From NCBI RefSeq assembly GCF_010548305.1, contig NZ_JAAGLV010000001.1, forward strand, positions 620,001 to 684,000: a stretch of DNA of 64,000 nucleotides, written 5' to 3'. Both the position numbers and the translations under genes were made by a program. Positions 28,515 to 37,393 of the stretch are shown here, in pieces; positions within the stretch are counted from its first letter, which is position 1; the number at the start of each line of letters is the position of its first letter. The DNA is from Streptomyces sp. SID13031. Its GTDB lineage: Bacteria; Actinomycetota; Actinomycetes; Propionibacteriales; Kribbellaceae. The notes beneath the pieces were generated by a model. It worked only from the letters and a program-made list of their open reading frames with translations, did no database searches and had not been told where the DNA came from.

Positions 28515-29259
28515 GCCGCCCGTCGTTCGGTTCAGTGCGGTGACGAAGACCTACCGGGCCGTCCCGGCGCTCGACGACATCGACCTGGAGGTACGACGCG
28601 GCGAGGTGGTCGTGTTGCTCGGGCCGTCGGGCTCCGGCAAGTCGACGCTGCTGCAGCACGTCGACGGGCTTCAGGCGGCCACCTCCGGGCAAGTGACCGT
28701 GTTGGGCATCGATCCGGCTGCGGCGGGCGAACGCGAGTTGCGCCGGTTGCGGCGCCGGATCGGGTTCGTCTTCCAGGGGTTCCAGCTCGTTGGCCGGTTG
28801 TCGGCCCTGGAGAACGCGTGCAGCGGAGCGTTGGGCAGACTGAGCGGACCGCGCCTTGGCCTGGCGACTTACCCCCGGTCGATCCGTCGGGAGGCGACTG
28901 AGCAACTCGCTCGGGTCGGACTGGGGGATCAGTTGCTCCAGCGGGCCGACACGCTCTCGGGCGGACAGCGGCAGCGGGTGGCGCTGGCTCGGGCGTTGGT
29001 GCAGCGGCCGGAGATCCTGCTGGCGGACGAGCCGGTTGCCTCGCTCGACCCGGCGTCGGCCGAGACCGTGCTCGGCCTCCTCCGGGAGATCGCGCGGGAG
29101 GACGGGCTCACCGTGCTGTGCAGCCTGCACCAAGTCGCCCCGGCACTGTCCCTGGCAACCAGACTGATCGGCCTGCGCGATGGGCGCGTGGTCGCCGACA
29201 AGCCGGTGGCCGAGGTCGACGAAGCGACGCTTGCCCTCGTCTACACGGCGGCCGAGTGA
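28504..29259 (+). CDS. phnC: phosphonate-type ABC transporter ATPase
   Basis: 251 residues. Walker A LLGPSGSGKST near 37, Q-loop FVFQGFQLVGRLSALENA near 88, signature LSGGQRQRVALARAL near 151 and Walker B ILLADEPVASLDP near 173. The PhnC-like 'LVGRLSALENxxxGALGRL' segment links it to phosphonate importers. GTG 28504 overlaps the lipoprotein gene by 11 bases, and its own stop overlaps the permease start (GTGA). Confidence 0.87.
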   Translation: MAAEPPVVRFSAVTKTYRAVPALDDIDLEVRRGEVVVLLGPSGSGKSTLLQHVDGLQAATSGQVTVLGIDPAAAGERELRRLRRRIGFVFQGFQLVGRLSALENACSGALGRLSGPRLGLATYPRSIRREATEQLARVGLGDQLLQRADTLSGGQRQRVALARALVQRPEILLADEPVASLDPASAETVLGLLREIAREDGLTVLCSLHQVAPALSLATRLIGLRDGRVVADKPVAEVDEATLALVYTAAE

Positions 29260-30764
29260 GCAGAGGGGACCGAACAGCGAGGACGATCCTGGCCGTTCTC
29301 GCTGTGCTCGGCGCATGGTCACTCCTCGCCCTGGCCGCTGAGGCCGGGCCGACGCTGAGCGGTTTCTCGAACGCGGGCAACTTCCTGCGCCGGGCCTGGC
29401 CGCTGGACTTCCCTCCGATGGCGGAGATCCTGCGGCAGACGGGCAAGACGCTGGCTGTGGTCCTGCTGGCAACTCTGTTGTCCGTCGTACTGGGCATCGT
29501 GCTCGCGACCGCGGCCACCACCTTCGGCCGGCCGGTCGGCTTGATCGCACGAGCTGCTGCGACGGCGGCCAGAGCAGCACCCGACGTCGTCCTCGCGGTG
29601 ATCCTCATCCGCTTCCTCGGCCTCGGCGCGCTGCCCGCGGTACTAGCCATGGGACTGCACTCTGCGGGGATGGTCGGCCGGCTCTACGCGGAGGCGATCG
29701 ACCAGGCCGATCCTCAACCCCAGCAGGCGTTGCGGGCCGTGGGTGCCGGGCGGTCGCAGGTCTTCTGTACCGCCGTGCTGCCGCAGGTGACGCCGGCGTT
29801 CATCGCGATCGGCCTGCACCGGTTCGACATCAACCTGCGCATCTCCGCGATCCTCGGCTACGTCGGTGCGACCGGTATCGGCACCGAGCTGGCGTTGTCC
29901 TTCGGTCGCCTCGACTACGCCCGTGGGATGGCCTGGGCCTGCATTCTGTTCGTCCTGTGCGCGCTGACCGAACTCTTGTCCGGCGCGATCCGCAAAGCGG
30001 TACTCGAAGACACCGGCGGCTCATCGCCGCTGGGCCGCAGGTTGTTCCTCGTCGCGACCCTGCTCCTGATCGGCTGGTCCGTCGCGAGCAGCGGTGTGCT
30101 CGACCTCGACCCGGCCGGCGGTTGGTTCGAGACGCTGAAGCTGTTCTGGCCACCCGGTACGGCGGGTGCCGACCTCGGCCAGGCCTTGCTCACCACCGTC
30201 CAAGTCGCCTTCGCCGCGACCCTCCTCGGCTCCGTCCTCGCCGTCCCGCTCGGCTCGTTGGCCGCGCGCAACATCGCGCCCAACCGCTTCGTCTACCTCG
30301 TGTCCCGCACCCTCGTACTGATCGTCCGTGGTCTGCCGGAGCTGGTGCTCGCCATCGTGTTCGTGGTGATCACCGGTCCCGGTCCGGTTGCCGGCACCCT
30401 CGCACTCGCCCTGGGCGCCTCCGGGTTGCTGGGCAAGCTCGTCGCCGACTCGCTCGAACACGTTCCGCCGGGGCCGGCGCTCGCGCTGCGTAGTACGGGC
30501 GCTTCCCGTGCACAGACGTACGTCGGCGCCACCTTCCCTCAGGCGGCGCCGACGATCGTGGGCAACATGCTCTATCAACTGGACGCCAACCTCCGAGCCG
30601 CGACGCTGCTCGGTATCGTCGGTGGCGGTGGGATCGGCCTCTACCTTCTGCAGGCCATGCGAACGCGCGAGTACGAGGTCGTCACGATGATCCTGCTGCT
30701 CCTCTTCGCTGTCGTCCTCGCACTCGAGCTCCTGGCCGGCTGGCTGACCCGCCACCTGCGCTGA
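29256..30764 (+). CDS. phnE: fused double PhnE-type permease
   Basis: 502 residues carrying two tandem binding-protein-dependent permease domains. The first has its EAA-type loop near residues 150-175 (QALRAVGAGRSQVF) and the second near 402-425 (LALRSTGASRAQTY). Each is preceded by 3-4 membrane helices and followed by the LGxVGxxGIG segment (ILGYVGATGIG, LLGIVGGGGIG). Usually PhnE is a single domain that pairs with itself or a second gene; here both halves are one protein. No C-P lyase or phosphite dehydrogenase gene is nearby, so the ligand is uncertain. Confidence 0.87.
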   Translation: MSRGDRTARTILAVLAVLGAWSLLALAAEAGPTLSGFSNAGNFLRRAWPLDFPPMAEILRQTGKTLAVVLLATLLSVVLGIVLATAATTFGRPVGLIARAAATAARAAPDVVLAVILIRFLGLGALPAVLAMGLHSAGMVGRLYAEAIDQADPQPQQALRAVGAGRSQVFCTAVLPQVTPAFIAIGLHRFDINLRISAILGYVGATGIGTELALSFGRLDYARGMAWACILFVLCALTELLSGAIRKAVLEDTGGSSPLGRRLFLVATLLLIGWSVASSGVLDLDPAGGWFETLKLFWPPGTAGADLGQALLTTVQVAFAATLLGSVLAVPLGSLAARNIAPNRFVYLVSRTLVLIVRGLPELVLAIVFVVITGPGPVAGTLALALGASGLLGKLVADSLEHVPPGPALALRSTGASRAQTYVGATFPQAAPTIVGNMLYQLDANLRAATLLGIVGGGGIGLYLLQAMRTREYEVVTMILLLLFAVVLALELLAGWLTRHLR

Positions 30765-30781
30765 GGATCACTGCCTGAGAC

Positions 30782-32035
30782 TTACTGCTGGTGCGGTGCC
30801 TTGTAGTTCTTCGCCAGGTCGGCTTCGAAGAGCTGTTGCACGTACTTCGTCCCGCCGGCCGCCGAGGCATCCGGCTGGGCGACGTACACCTGGCGCGTCG
30901 CCGGCGACCCGGACTTGGTGAAGTCGAGGGGAGCGACCAGGTTGCCGGTGTCGGCCGAGGTGGTCTGCTGCATCGCCTTGTGGATGCCGTCGCGGGTCAG
31001 ATCCTTGTTGTCACAGGCCTTCTTCAGGACCGATCCCCAGACCTCGGCCACCGCGTAGCCGTACGGGACACCGGCGTTCGGAGGCTCCTTGTAGCCGGCC
31101 GACTGGTACTTCTGGGCGATCTCCTTGGCCTTGGGGATGTCCGCGGAGTACGGCACGGTGCTCGCCACGATGTAGAGCTTGTCCAGCGCGTTCGCCGCCG
31201 GGCTCTGCAGCAGGACCGGGTCGAAGCTCGGGTTGTTGCCGAGGATCGGCACGTTCAGCCCGAGCGCCTTGTTGGCCGCGGCGGCCGAGCCCGTCTGCTT
31301 CGGCGTGGTGGTCAGCAGGATCGCCTTGACGCCCTTGCCCTTGAGGCCGGTGACGACGTTCGTGAGGTCGGTGTCGGTGGAGGTGATCTTGACCTCGGAC
31401 AGGTTCAGCTTGTGCTGCTCGGCGTAGTACTTCGACCCGCGCAGCCCGTTCGCGCCGTACTCGCCGTCGACGTAGATGTGCCCGACCGAGTCACCGTCCT
31501 TGATCATCCCCTTCTCCTGCAGGTAGCTGAGACCGTCGATCATCTCCACGTCGTACGTCGTGCCGACGATCATCACGTACGGGTTGCCGAGCAGCTCCGA
31601 CGACCAGGACGCGGGCGTCGTGGTCACCTTGTCCGCCACGATGTTCTTGCCGAGCGCGGCCATGATCGGCGAACCGGTCAGCTGCACGAACCCGAGCACC
31701 TTCGGCTCGATCTGCGGATAGAGCGTCTTGGCGGTGTCCGCCTTGTAGCCGTGGTCGACGACCTCCAGTTTCACCTGCCGGCCGCACACCCCGCCGGCCG
31801 CGTTGAAGTCCTTGGCCCACAGCTCGTTCCCGTGGGTGATACCGGTCGACAGGCTCTTGAACGCGCCGGACAGGTCGGCCATCACCCCCAGGGTGATCTG
31901 GTCACCGGTCACGCCGACACCCGTCTGGACGCCGTCGGCCGAGCTCGTGTTCGTCTCGGCGCCACCCTTCGTACTGCACGCGGTGAGGGACAGTGGCAGC
32001 ACCAGTGCCAGTGTCACGGTCAGCAGACGCTTCAT
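30782..32035 (-). CDS. livK: branched-chain amino acid-type ABC transporter substrate-binding lipoprotein
   Basis: 417 residues. The lipoprotein signal ends LSLTAC with Cys20. The mature part is a type I periplasmic binding fold: GDQITLGVMADLSGAFKSLS near 44, VCGRQVKLEVVDHGY near 84 and GHIYVDGEYGANGL near 165. CAAGGAG lies 8 bases before ATG 32035. The next gene starts by an ATGA overlap, so this is one operon with the two permeases and two ATPases upstream. In that strand order this is the last gene (livF-G-H-M-K). Similar receptors also bind amides or urea-like ligands, so the ligand is only probable. Confidence 0.87.
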   Translation of the reverse strand: MKRLLTVTLALVLPLSLTACSTKGGAETNTSSADGVQTGVGVTGDQITLGVMADLSGAFKSLSTGITHGNELWAKDFNAAGGVCGRQVKLEVVDHGYKADTAKTLYPQIEPKVLGFVQLTGSPIMAALGKNIVADKVTTTPASWSSELLGNPYVMIVGTTYDVEMIDGLSYLQEKGMIKDGDSVGHIYVDGEYGANGLRGSKYYAEQHKLNLSEVKITSTDTDLTNVVTGLKGKGVKAILLTTTPKQTGSAAAANKALGLNVPILGNNPSFDPVLLQSPAANALDKLYIVASTVPYSADIPKAKEIAQKYQSAGYKEPPNAGVPYGYAVAEVWGSVLKKACDNKDLTRDGIHKAMQQTTSADTGNLVAPLDFTKSGSPATRQVYVAQPDASAAGGTKYVQQLFEADLAKNYKAPHQQ

Positions 32036-33066
32036 GGTCTCAGCTCCTTGATTCTGCGGCCGAGCGCGGCCAGACCGCCGGGTTCGAACAGGACGACGAG
32101 CACGATCGCTGCGCCGTAGACGAATGAACTGACCAGCACCGGCGTGACGGAACCGGTGAACCAGCCGAGGTCGGTGGAGTACAGGGTGAGGACCTGGGGG
32201 AGTCCGTAGACGACCAGCGCGCCGACCACCGCGCCGGTGACCGAGCCGAGCCCGCCGATGATGACCATCGCCAGGAAAGCGATCGACGTGTTCACGCCGT
32301 AGGTGCCGAACTCGTTCTCGTCGGGCTTGAGGATGTCGAACCAGAGCACGGTCATCACCCCGGCCAGGCCGGCGTACGCAGACGAGACGGCGAAGACGGT
32401 CGCCTTGGTACGCCGGACGTCGACCCCCATCGCGGCGGCCGCGGCCTCGTTGTCGCGTACTGCCCGCCACGAGCGGCCGACGCGGGCTCCGACCGCTCCA
32501 CGAGCCAGCCAGTACGCCAGTGCGAGCAGTGCGAGGAACAGGTACCAGAGCCGTTCGGTACCGCGCAGTGGTACGCCGGCGATGACGAGCTCGCCTTCGT
32601 TGGAGAAGGAGAACCCGAACAGCTCGAAGGTCGCCGGAGCCCGCCCGGTCGACGTACCGCCCGTGAAGCTCTCGACCGCCTGACCCAGGTACAGGCCAAG
32701 GAACACCAGCGAAAGCGACGCGACTCCCAGATAGATCCCGCGGAGCCGGCCCGCCACCGGGCCGAATGCCATCCCGGCCAGCGCGCTGATCACGACGGCG
32801 CCGACCAGCGACAGCAACGGATCGAGCCCCAGCCCGACGAGCTCGCCCGTCGGCCCCGACAAGACCGTGTATGACGTTGCGCCGACCAGCAGGAAGAAGC
32901 CATGGGCCAGGGACAGCTGCCCGGCCTGGCCGCTGAGCAGCGTCAAGCCGATCGCGCCGACCGCTCCGATCATCATGTACTGCCCGGCCTTGAGCCAGGA
33001 CGCATCGAGGTAGAGCGGCAAGGCGAGCAGCACGATCGCGACCGGGATCCACAGGAGCCTAGACAC
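32032..33066 (-). CDS. livM: branched-chain amino acid ABC transporter permease (LivM)
   Basis: 344 residues, 9-10 membrane helices. Family segments are GLTLLSGQAGQLSLAHGFFL near 40, RLRGIYLGVASLSLVFLGLY near 107, SWRAVRDNEAAAAAMGVDV near 197 (the EAA-type loop contacting the ATPases) and AMVIIGGLGSVTGAVVGA near 265. The start is GTG 33066, overlapping livH by 8 bases. Confidence 0.9.
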   Translation of the reverse strand: MSRLLWIPVAIVLLALPLYLDASWLKAGQYMMIGAVGAIGLTLLSGQAGQLSLAHGFFLLVGATSYTVLSGPTGELVGLGLDPLLSLVGAVVISALAGMAFGPVAGRLRGIYLGVASLSLVFLGLYLGQAVESFTGGTSTGRAPATFELFGFSFSNEGELVIAGVPLRGTERLWYLFLALLALAYWLARGAVGARVGRSWRAVRDNEAAAAAMGVDVRRTKATVFAVSSAYAGLAGVMTVLWFDILKPDENEFGTYGVNTSIAFLAMVIIGGLGSVTGAVVGALVVYGLPQVLTLYSTDLGWFTGSVTPVLVSSFVYGAAIVLVVLFEPGGLAALGRRIKELRP

Positions 33067-33937
33067 GAGTCGTCTCCCTGGTACCGAACAACCCAGCGGG
33101 CCTGATGACGAGGACGACGAGCATCACGAGGAAGACGGCGCTCTTGGCGAAGGCGAACGAGAGGTAGTACGTGGACAGCGCGTCCACCAGGCCGACCGTG
33201 ATGCCACCGACGATCGCACCGACCGTCGAGTCGAGCCCGCCGATGATCGCGGCGGGGAAGGCGGCCAGCGCGATCGAGTGCGTACCCCGGGACAGCCCGG
33301 CGCCGGAGAAGTCCTGGGTGGCGATGAACAGCACCGAGACCCCGGCCAGCAGACCGGCCAGCAGCCAGACCGATGCGGTGACCCGCGAGCTGCGGATGCC
33401 CACCAGAGCAGCCGCCTCGGAGTTCTCCGCCTGCGCTCGCATCGCGATTCCCCAGTTGGTGTAGCGGGAGGCGAGGAAGAACGCGGTGATCAGCACGGTC
33501 GCGACCACCAGCGCCAGCAGGTGGGTACGGAACAGCGTGATCCCACCGACCTGGAGGGGTTTCGCGTCCCACGCGTCACCGATGAACGGGAGCGAGACGC
33601 CCAGCCGCCGGACCACCTCCTCGGTGATGATCACGTCCACCCCGATGGTCAGCAGCGCCAGGCTGAAGGGGTCGGCGAGCCGGGAACGGGCCAGCAGCAA
33701 CCTTTCGATCGCCAGCGCCAGTACGCCGGCGCCGATGATCCCGACGACTGCGCCGCCGGCCCACCCGAGAGTGTCCTTGGTGACCAGGACCAGGTAGCCG
33801 CCGAACAAGACGAGTGAGCCGTGCGCGAAGTTGACCACCTCGGTGGCCTTGAAGATCACCACGAATCCCAGGGCCAGCATCGCGAACACCGCGCCCTTGC
33901 CGAGGCCGTTGACCATCAACTGCAGGAAGGTCGTCAT
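33059..33937 (-). CDS. livH: branched-chain amino acid ABC transporter permease (LivH)
   Basis: 292 residues, 7-8 membrane helices. GLGKGAVFAMLALGFVVIFK near 11, VVNFAHGSLVLFGGY near 34, GIAMRAQAENSEAAALVGI near 163 and AFPAAIIGGLDSTVGAIVGG near 226 are typical of LivH. ATGA overlap with livG upstream. Confidence 0.9.
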   Translation of the reverse strand: MTTFLQLMVNGLGKGAVFAMLALGFVVIFKATEVVNFAHGSLVLFGGYLVLVTKDTLGWAGGAVVGIIGAGVLALAIERLLLARSRLADPFSLALLTIGVDVIITEEVVRRLGVSLPFIGDAWDAKPLQVGGITLFRTHLLALVVATVLITAFFLASRYTNWGIAMRAQAENSEAAALVGIRSSRVTASVWLLAGLLAGVSVLFIATQDFSGAGLSRGTHSIALAAFPAAIIGGLDSTVGAIVGGITVGLVDALSTYYLSFAFAKSAVFLVMLVVLVIRPAGLFGTRETTRV

Positions 33938-34692
33938 GCTGTCACTCCGAGATAGGCCTTGATCACGTCGGGATTCGTCTGTACTTCGGCCGGCGTACCG
34001 TCGGCGATCACCCGGCCGAAGTCGAGCACCGTGACCTGGTCGGCGATCCCCATCACCAGGTCCATGTCGTGCTCGACGAGCAGGACGGCGATCCCGAGAT
34101 CGGACCGGATCTGCCCGATCGTCGCGGCCAGCTCGGCCGTCTCCTCGGTGTTCAGCCCCGCGGCCGGCTCATCGAGCAGGAGCAGTTTCGGCTCCAGGGC
34201 CAGGGCGCGGGCGATGTCGACCTTCTTCGCGACGCCGTACGGCAAGGCGCCGAGCGGTTGATCGACAGTCGCTCCGATGCCGAGGAAGTCGCAGATCTCC
34301 TGGGCACGCAGGGCGTGCCGTCGTTCCTCGCGGCGGGTCAGCCGGAGCCCGCAGGCGATGAAACCGCCACGGGTGAGCGTGTACCGGCCGAGCATCACGT
34401 TGTCGAGGACGGTGGAGTGCGCGGACAGGGCAGTGTTCTGGAACGCCCGCCCGACGCCGAGCCTGGCCACTCGATGCGGACGGAGCCGCAGCAGGTCATG
34501 CTCGCCCAGCCTCACGTTGCCGGACGCCGGTCGGTACAGGCCGCTGATGACGTTGAAACAGCTGGACTTCCCGGCGCCGTTCGGACCGATCAGCGCATGC
34601 AGCGAACCGGGCGCCACGGTGAACGAGACGTCGTCGAGCGCGTGCAGTCCACCGAAGCGCAGGGTGACCTGATCCACAACCAGCGAGGTCAT
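33934..34692 (-). CDS. livG: branched-chain amino acid ABC transporter ATPase (LivG)
   Basis: 252 residues. Walker A ALIGPNGAGKSSCFNVISG near 32 and the Q-loop GRAFQNTALSAHSTVLDNVM near 82. The signature loop is unusual, LGALPYGVAKKVDIARALA near 147 in place of LSxGxQRRxEIAR, as in a recognised LivG subgroup. Walker B is LLLLDEPAAGLN near 170. ATG 34692 overlaps the livF stop by one base (TGATG). Confidence 0.9.
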   Translation of the reverse strand: MTSLVVDQVTLRFGGLHALDDVSFTVAPGSLHALIGPNGAGKSSCFNVISGLYRPASGNVRLGEHDLLRLRPHRVARLGVGRAFQNTALSAHSTVLDNVMLGRYTLTRGGFIACGLRLTRREERRHALRAQEICDFLGIGATVDQPLGALPYGVAKKVDIARALALEPKLLLLDEPAAGLNTEETAELAATIGQIRSDLGIAVLLVEHDMDLVMGIADQVTVLDFGRVIADGTPAEVQTNPDVIKAYLGVTA

Positions 34693-35444
34693 CAAGACCA
34701 CCTGGCCAGGGATTTGTGCTCCTGCGCGGGAGCACCGAGATAGTGCTGGTGTACGCCGTCCGCGACGTCGGCCGCAGCTCCGGACAGGGCGACCGAGCCG
34801 ACTGCGAGCACGACGGCCTGGTCGGCCACCTCGAGTGCCATCGCGGCGTTCTGCTCGACGAGGACGACGGCCGTGCCCTGGGCGTGGATCTCGCGGATGG
34901 CCTCGCCGATCCGCTCCACCAGCTTCGGTGCCAAGCCCAGTGACGGTTCGTCGAGCAGTAGGAGTTTCGGCCCGGCCATCAGCGCGCGGCCGATGGCGAG
35001 CATCTGCTGCTCCCCGCCGGACAGCAGGCCGGCCCGCTGGTTCGCGCGTTCGGTGAGCAAGGGAAAGAGGGCGTCCACCCGCCGGCGAGCGGCTGCTCGG
35101 TCAGCGGCCGACTTGACCGCGATGCCACCGGCCCGCAGGTTCTCGGCCACCGTCATCCGGGCGAAGATCTGCCGCCCTTCCGGTACGCCGACGACGCCGT
35201 GCCGGACGATCTGGGCGGCATCGAGCCGGTCGAGCCGGGTCTCGCCGTACTGGATCGTCCCCGCGGTCACCAGGCCGCGGTGCAGCCGGAGCGTTCCGGA
35301 GATGGCTCGGAGCAGGGTGGACTTTCCCGCGCCGTTGGCACCCAGGACGGCCAGGACACCGTCGTCGGGGACGTCGAGATCGACACCGTGCAAGGCGTTC
35401 ATCGAACGGCCGTAGCGCACACGCAGCTTCCGGATGGTCAGCAC
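34692..35444 (-). CDS. livF: branched-chain amino acid ABC transporter ATPase (LivF), first gene of liv operon
   Basis: 250 residues. Walker A VLGANGAGKSTLLRAISG near 32, signature LLSGGEQQMLAIGRAL near 139 and Walker B LLLLDEPSLGLAP near 159. The GTG at 35444 has GGAGG 8 bases upstream; the open frame extends 24 codons further but that part is unlike LivF. About 77 bases upstream lies the 13-base motif shared with the kinase/DUF6351 promoter region. Confidence 0.9.
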   Translation of the reverse strand: MLTIRKLRVRYGRSMNALHGVDLDVPDDGVLAVLGANGAGKSTLLRAISGTLRLHRGLVTAGTIQYGETRLDRLDAAQIVRHGVVGVPEGRQIFARMTVAENLRAGGIAVKSAADRAAARRRVDALFPLLTERANQRAGLLSGGEQQMLAIGRALMAGPKLLLLDEPSLGLAPKLVERIGEAIREIHAQGTAVVLVEQNAAMALEVADQAVVLAVGSVALSGAAADVADGVHQHYLGAPAQEHKSLARWS

Positions 35445-35520
35445 TGACGGGTCCTCCGCATCTCCGGCCGCTTCGCCGGTGGCGGACAGTCTGCGAGTTT
35501 GACCCGTCGGCCCCACACCC

Positions 35521-35533
35521 CCATCTGGAGAGG
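35521..35533. promoter_or_regulatory. copy 1 of a 13-base repeated motif, upstream of liv operon
   Basis: CCATCTGGAGAGG, identical to 37343-37355. It lies between the stop of the response-regulator gene and the start of livF. Its core CCA-TC-TGG is a short dyad. Two exact copies next to a two-component system suggest a response-regulator site (inference). Confidence 0.5.
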
Positions 35534-35537
35534 TGGG

Positions 35538-36158
35538 CTATAACAACCCGGCCTCGCTTGCCTTGACGATCGCCTCGACCCGGTTGCGCGCGCCCAGTTT
35601 GTGCAACGCGGACTGGAGATAGGTCTTCACCGTGTTGCGGGTCAGTCCGGTGGACTCGGCGATCTCGGGATTGGTCCGGCCCTGGGCGGCGTACCGGATC
35701 ACTTCGTACTCCCGCCGGGTCAGGCCACTGCGGGCCAGGGCGTCCGAGCGTTCGATGTGGTGTGGCTCGATCCGCGGGTCGATGACGCGTTCGCCGCGCA
35801 GTACCTGTCGCAGGGCCGCTGACAGGTCGGTGCCGGCGACATCCTTGACCAGGGCCCCGTTGGCGCCGGCGTCGAGGGAGGCGGTGATGCCGTGGTGGTC
35901 GGCGTGCGCGGTGAACACGACGATCTTGCCGGCCGGGTGCACCTTGCGCAGCTCGCAGATCACCTCGGGGGCCAGCATGTCCGGTAACCGCAGATCGAGC
36001 AGGATGAGATCGGGGCGCAGCTGGGCGATCTGGCCGACCGCCGCCTGGCCGGACTCGGCCGAGCCGATGACGGTCAGCGTCGGGTCCGATCGCAGCAGCA
36101 GGGTCACGCCGTCGCGGACGACCGGGTGATCGTCCACCACGAACACGGTCGACATCAT
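35538..36158 (-). CDS. NarL/LuxR-type response regulator
   Basis: 206 residues. The receiver domain has DD at 9-10, the phospho-acceptor Asp55 in LILLDLRLPD and the Lys in ALVKDVAG near 105. The C-terminal LuxR helix-turn-helix has LTRREYEVIRYAAQGRTNPE near 146 and NTVKTYLQSALHKLGARNR near 173. It is encoded immediately after the kinase with overlapping stop and start, so the two form a cognate pair. Confidence 0.92.
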   Translation of the reverse strand: MMSTVFVVDDHPVVRDGVTLLLRSDPTLTVIGSAESGQAAVGQIAQLRPDLILLDLRLPDMLAPEVICELRKVHPAGKIVVFTAHADHHGITASLDAGANGALVKDVAGTDLSAALRQVLRGERVIDPRIEPHHIERSDALARSGLTRREYEVIRYAAQGRTNPEIAESTGLTRNTVKTYLQSALHKLGARNRVEAIVKASEAGLL

Positions 36159-37303
36159 CGCGGCAACCAGCAGCGCAGCGTGCAGCCGCCGTCCTCGTCG
36201 CGGACCAGGCTCACGTCGCCTCCCAATCGGATCGCCCGCTCGGCCAGCGACCGGACGCCGAGCCCGCTGCTCGGACTGCTCTCGACCTCCGCGGTGCTGT
36301 CGTCGGCGACGACCACGTGGATGCCGCCGTCGTCGGCGGCGCCCAGGCTCACGATCACCGACTGTGGGTCGGCGTGCTTCTCGACGTTCAGCAGGCCTTC
36401 GCGGACGACGGCGACCAGCAACGCGGTGCGTTCGGCGTCCAGTGGTGCCACGGTGGCGAGCTGGACGAAGCGCGCCGGTACGCCGGTCCGCGCCTCGAAC
36501 GAACGGGTGTACTCGGCGATCTCGACCGGGAGAGCGCGCTCCGGGGTGGTGTCGGCCATCACCAGCAACGACTCCCGCAGCGCGGCCGACGCGGCGGAGA
36601 CGTCGGACTCCAGCCGGCGCAACCGGTCGACCAGAGTGGGGTTGTCCTGCACCGATTGGTGGAGATCACGCACCTGGACGCCGATCATGAACAGCAAGGC
36701 GCCGACCGAGTCGTGCAGGGCACTCTGCACCCGCAGCCGTTCCGCGGCGATCGCGTCGACCTTGCCGGCCTCGGCCACGTCGGCGATCCGCAACGCCGTC
36801 GAGGCTTGATCGGCGATCTCCTGCATCTTGCCGACGGCGGTGTCGCCGAACGACCCGGCGGTCCGCATCGCCGCGTAGGCGAGGGCGATCGTCCGGCCGT
36901 CAGCGCCGATGATCGGCACGGCGAGCATCCCGCCGATGCCTTCGTTGCGGACCTGGGCGTCGAAGTGGTGCGTGATGGACGCCGAGCTGATGTAGTCGTC
37001 GACCCGGACGGCCGTCCCCAGCGCAAGGACCCGCCCGCCGATGCCCTGACCGACCGGGACGACGAGATTCTGCAGCTGATTGGTCCGGGTGCCAGACATC
37101 CACCGGACGACGGCCTGGTCCGGCGCTTCCAGATCGGCGACGAAGCCGGAGTCGGCTCCCGCCGAGACCCGGATGAGGCGCGCGGTGCCCTGCAGCGCCA
37201 CCACCCGGTCCATCACGGTCAGCAGGCCGTCGCGCTGACGCAGTAGCTCGTCGAGCGCAGTGAGCCGCTCGGCCACCTGGTCAGCAGCACGCTCGGTACT
37301 CAC
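36155..37303 (-). CDS. GAF-domain sensor histidine kinase
   Basis: 382 residues, soluble. Residues 30-175 form a GAF sensor domain (VPVGQGIGGRVLALGTAVRV near 83). The HisKA_3 phospho-acceptor is His197 in SALHDSVGALLF, and the HATPase domain includes VVREGLLNVEKHA near 310, VVADDSTAE near 345 and GLGVRSLAERAIRLGG near 362. The start is GTG 37303 with a weak ribosome site. It shares a 90-base intergenic region with the divergent DUF6351 gene. Confidence 0.88.
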   Translation of the reverse strand: MSTERAADQVAERLTALDELLRQRDGLLTVMDRVVALQGTARLIRVSAGADSGFVADLEAPDQAVVRWMSGTRTNQLQNLVVPVGQGIGGRVLALGTAVRVDDYISSASITHHFDAQVRNEGIGGMLAVPIIGADGRTIALAYAAMRTAGSFGDTAVGKMQEIADQASTALRIADVAEAGKVDAIAAERLRVQSALHDSVGALLFMIGVQVRDLHQSVQDNPTLVDRLRRLESDVSAASAALRESLLVMADTTPERALPVEIAEYTRSFEARTGVPARFVQLATVAPLDAERTALLVAVVREGLLNVEKHADPQSVIVSLGAADDGGIHVVVADDSTAEVESSPSSGLGVRSLAERAIRLGGDVSLVRDEDGGCTLRCWLPR

Positions 37304-37340
37304 CTTGTCACTCTCGCACACAGGATCACAGGCACGGTAT

Positions 37341-37355
37341 CTCCATCTGGAGAGG
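37341..37355. promoter_or_regulatory. copy 2 of the 13-base motif, between kinase and DUF6351 genes
   Basis: CTCCATCTGGAGAGG contains CCATCTGGAGAGG, identical to 35521-35533, inside a dyad CTCCA-TC-TGGAG. It lies 37 bases from the kinase start and 38 from the DUF6351 start, almost exactly midway, which is where a shared regulator would act on both. Confidence 0.55.
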
Positions 37356-37393
37356 ATTGTGCGCATACTCGGGTCTGCCTAAGGTACGTGAAA

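Noticed and set aside
30765-30781. Terminator sought between the convergent phnE and livK genes
   Set aside because: Only 17 bases separate the stops and no inverted repeat is present.
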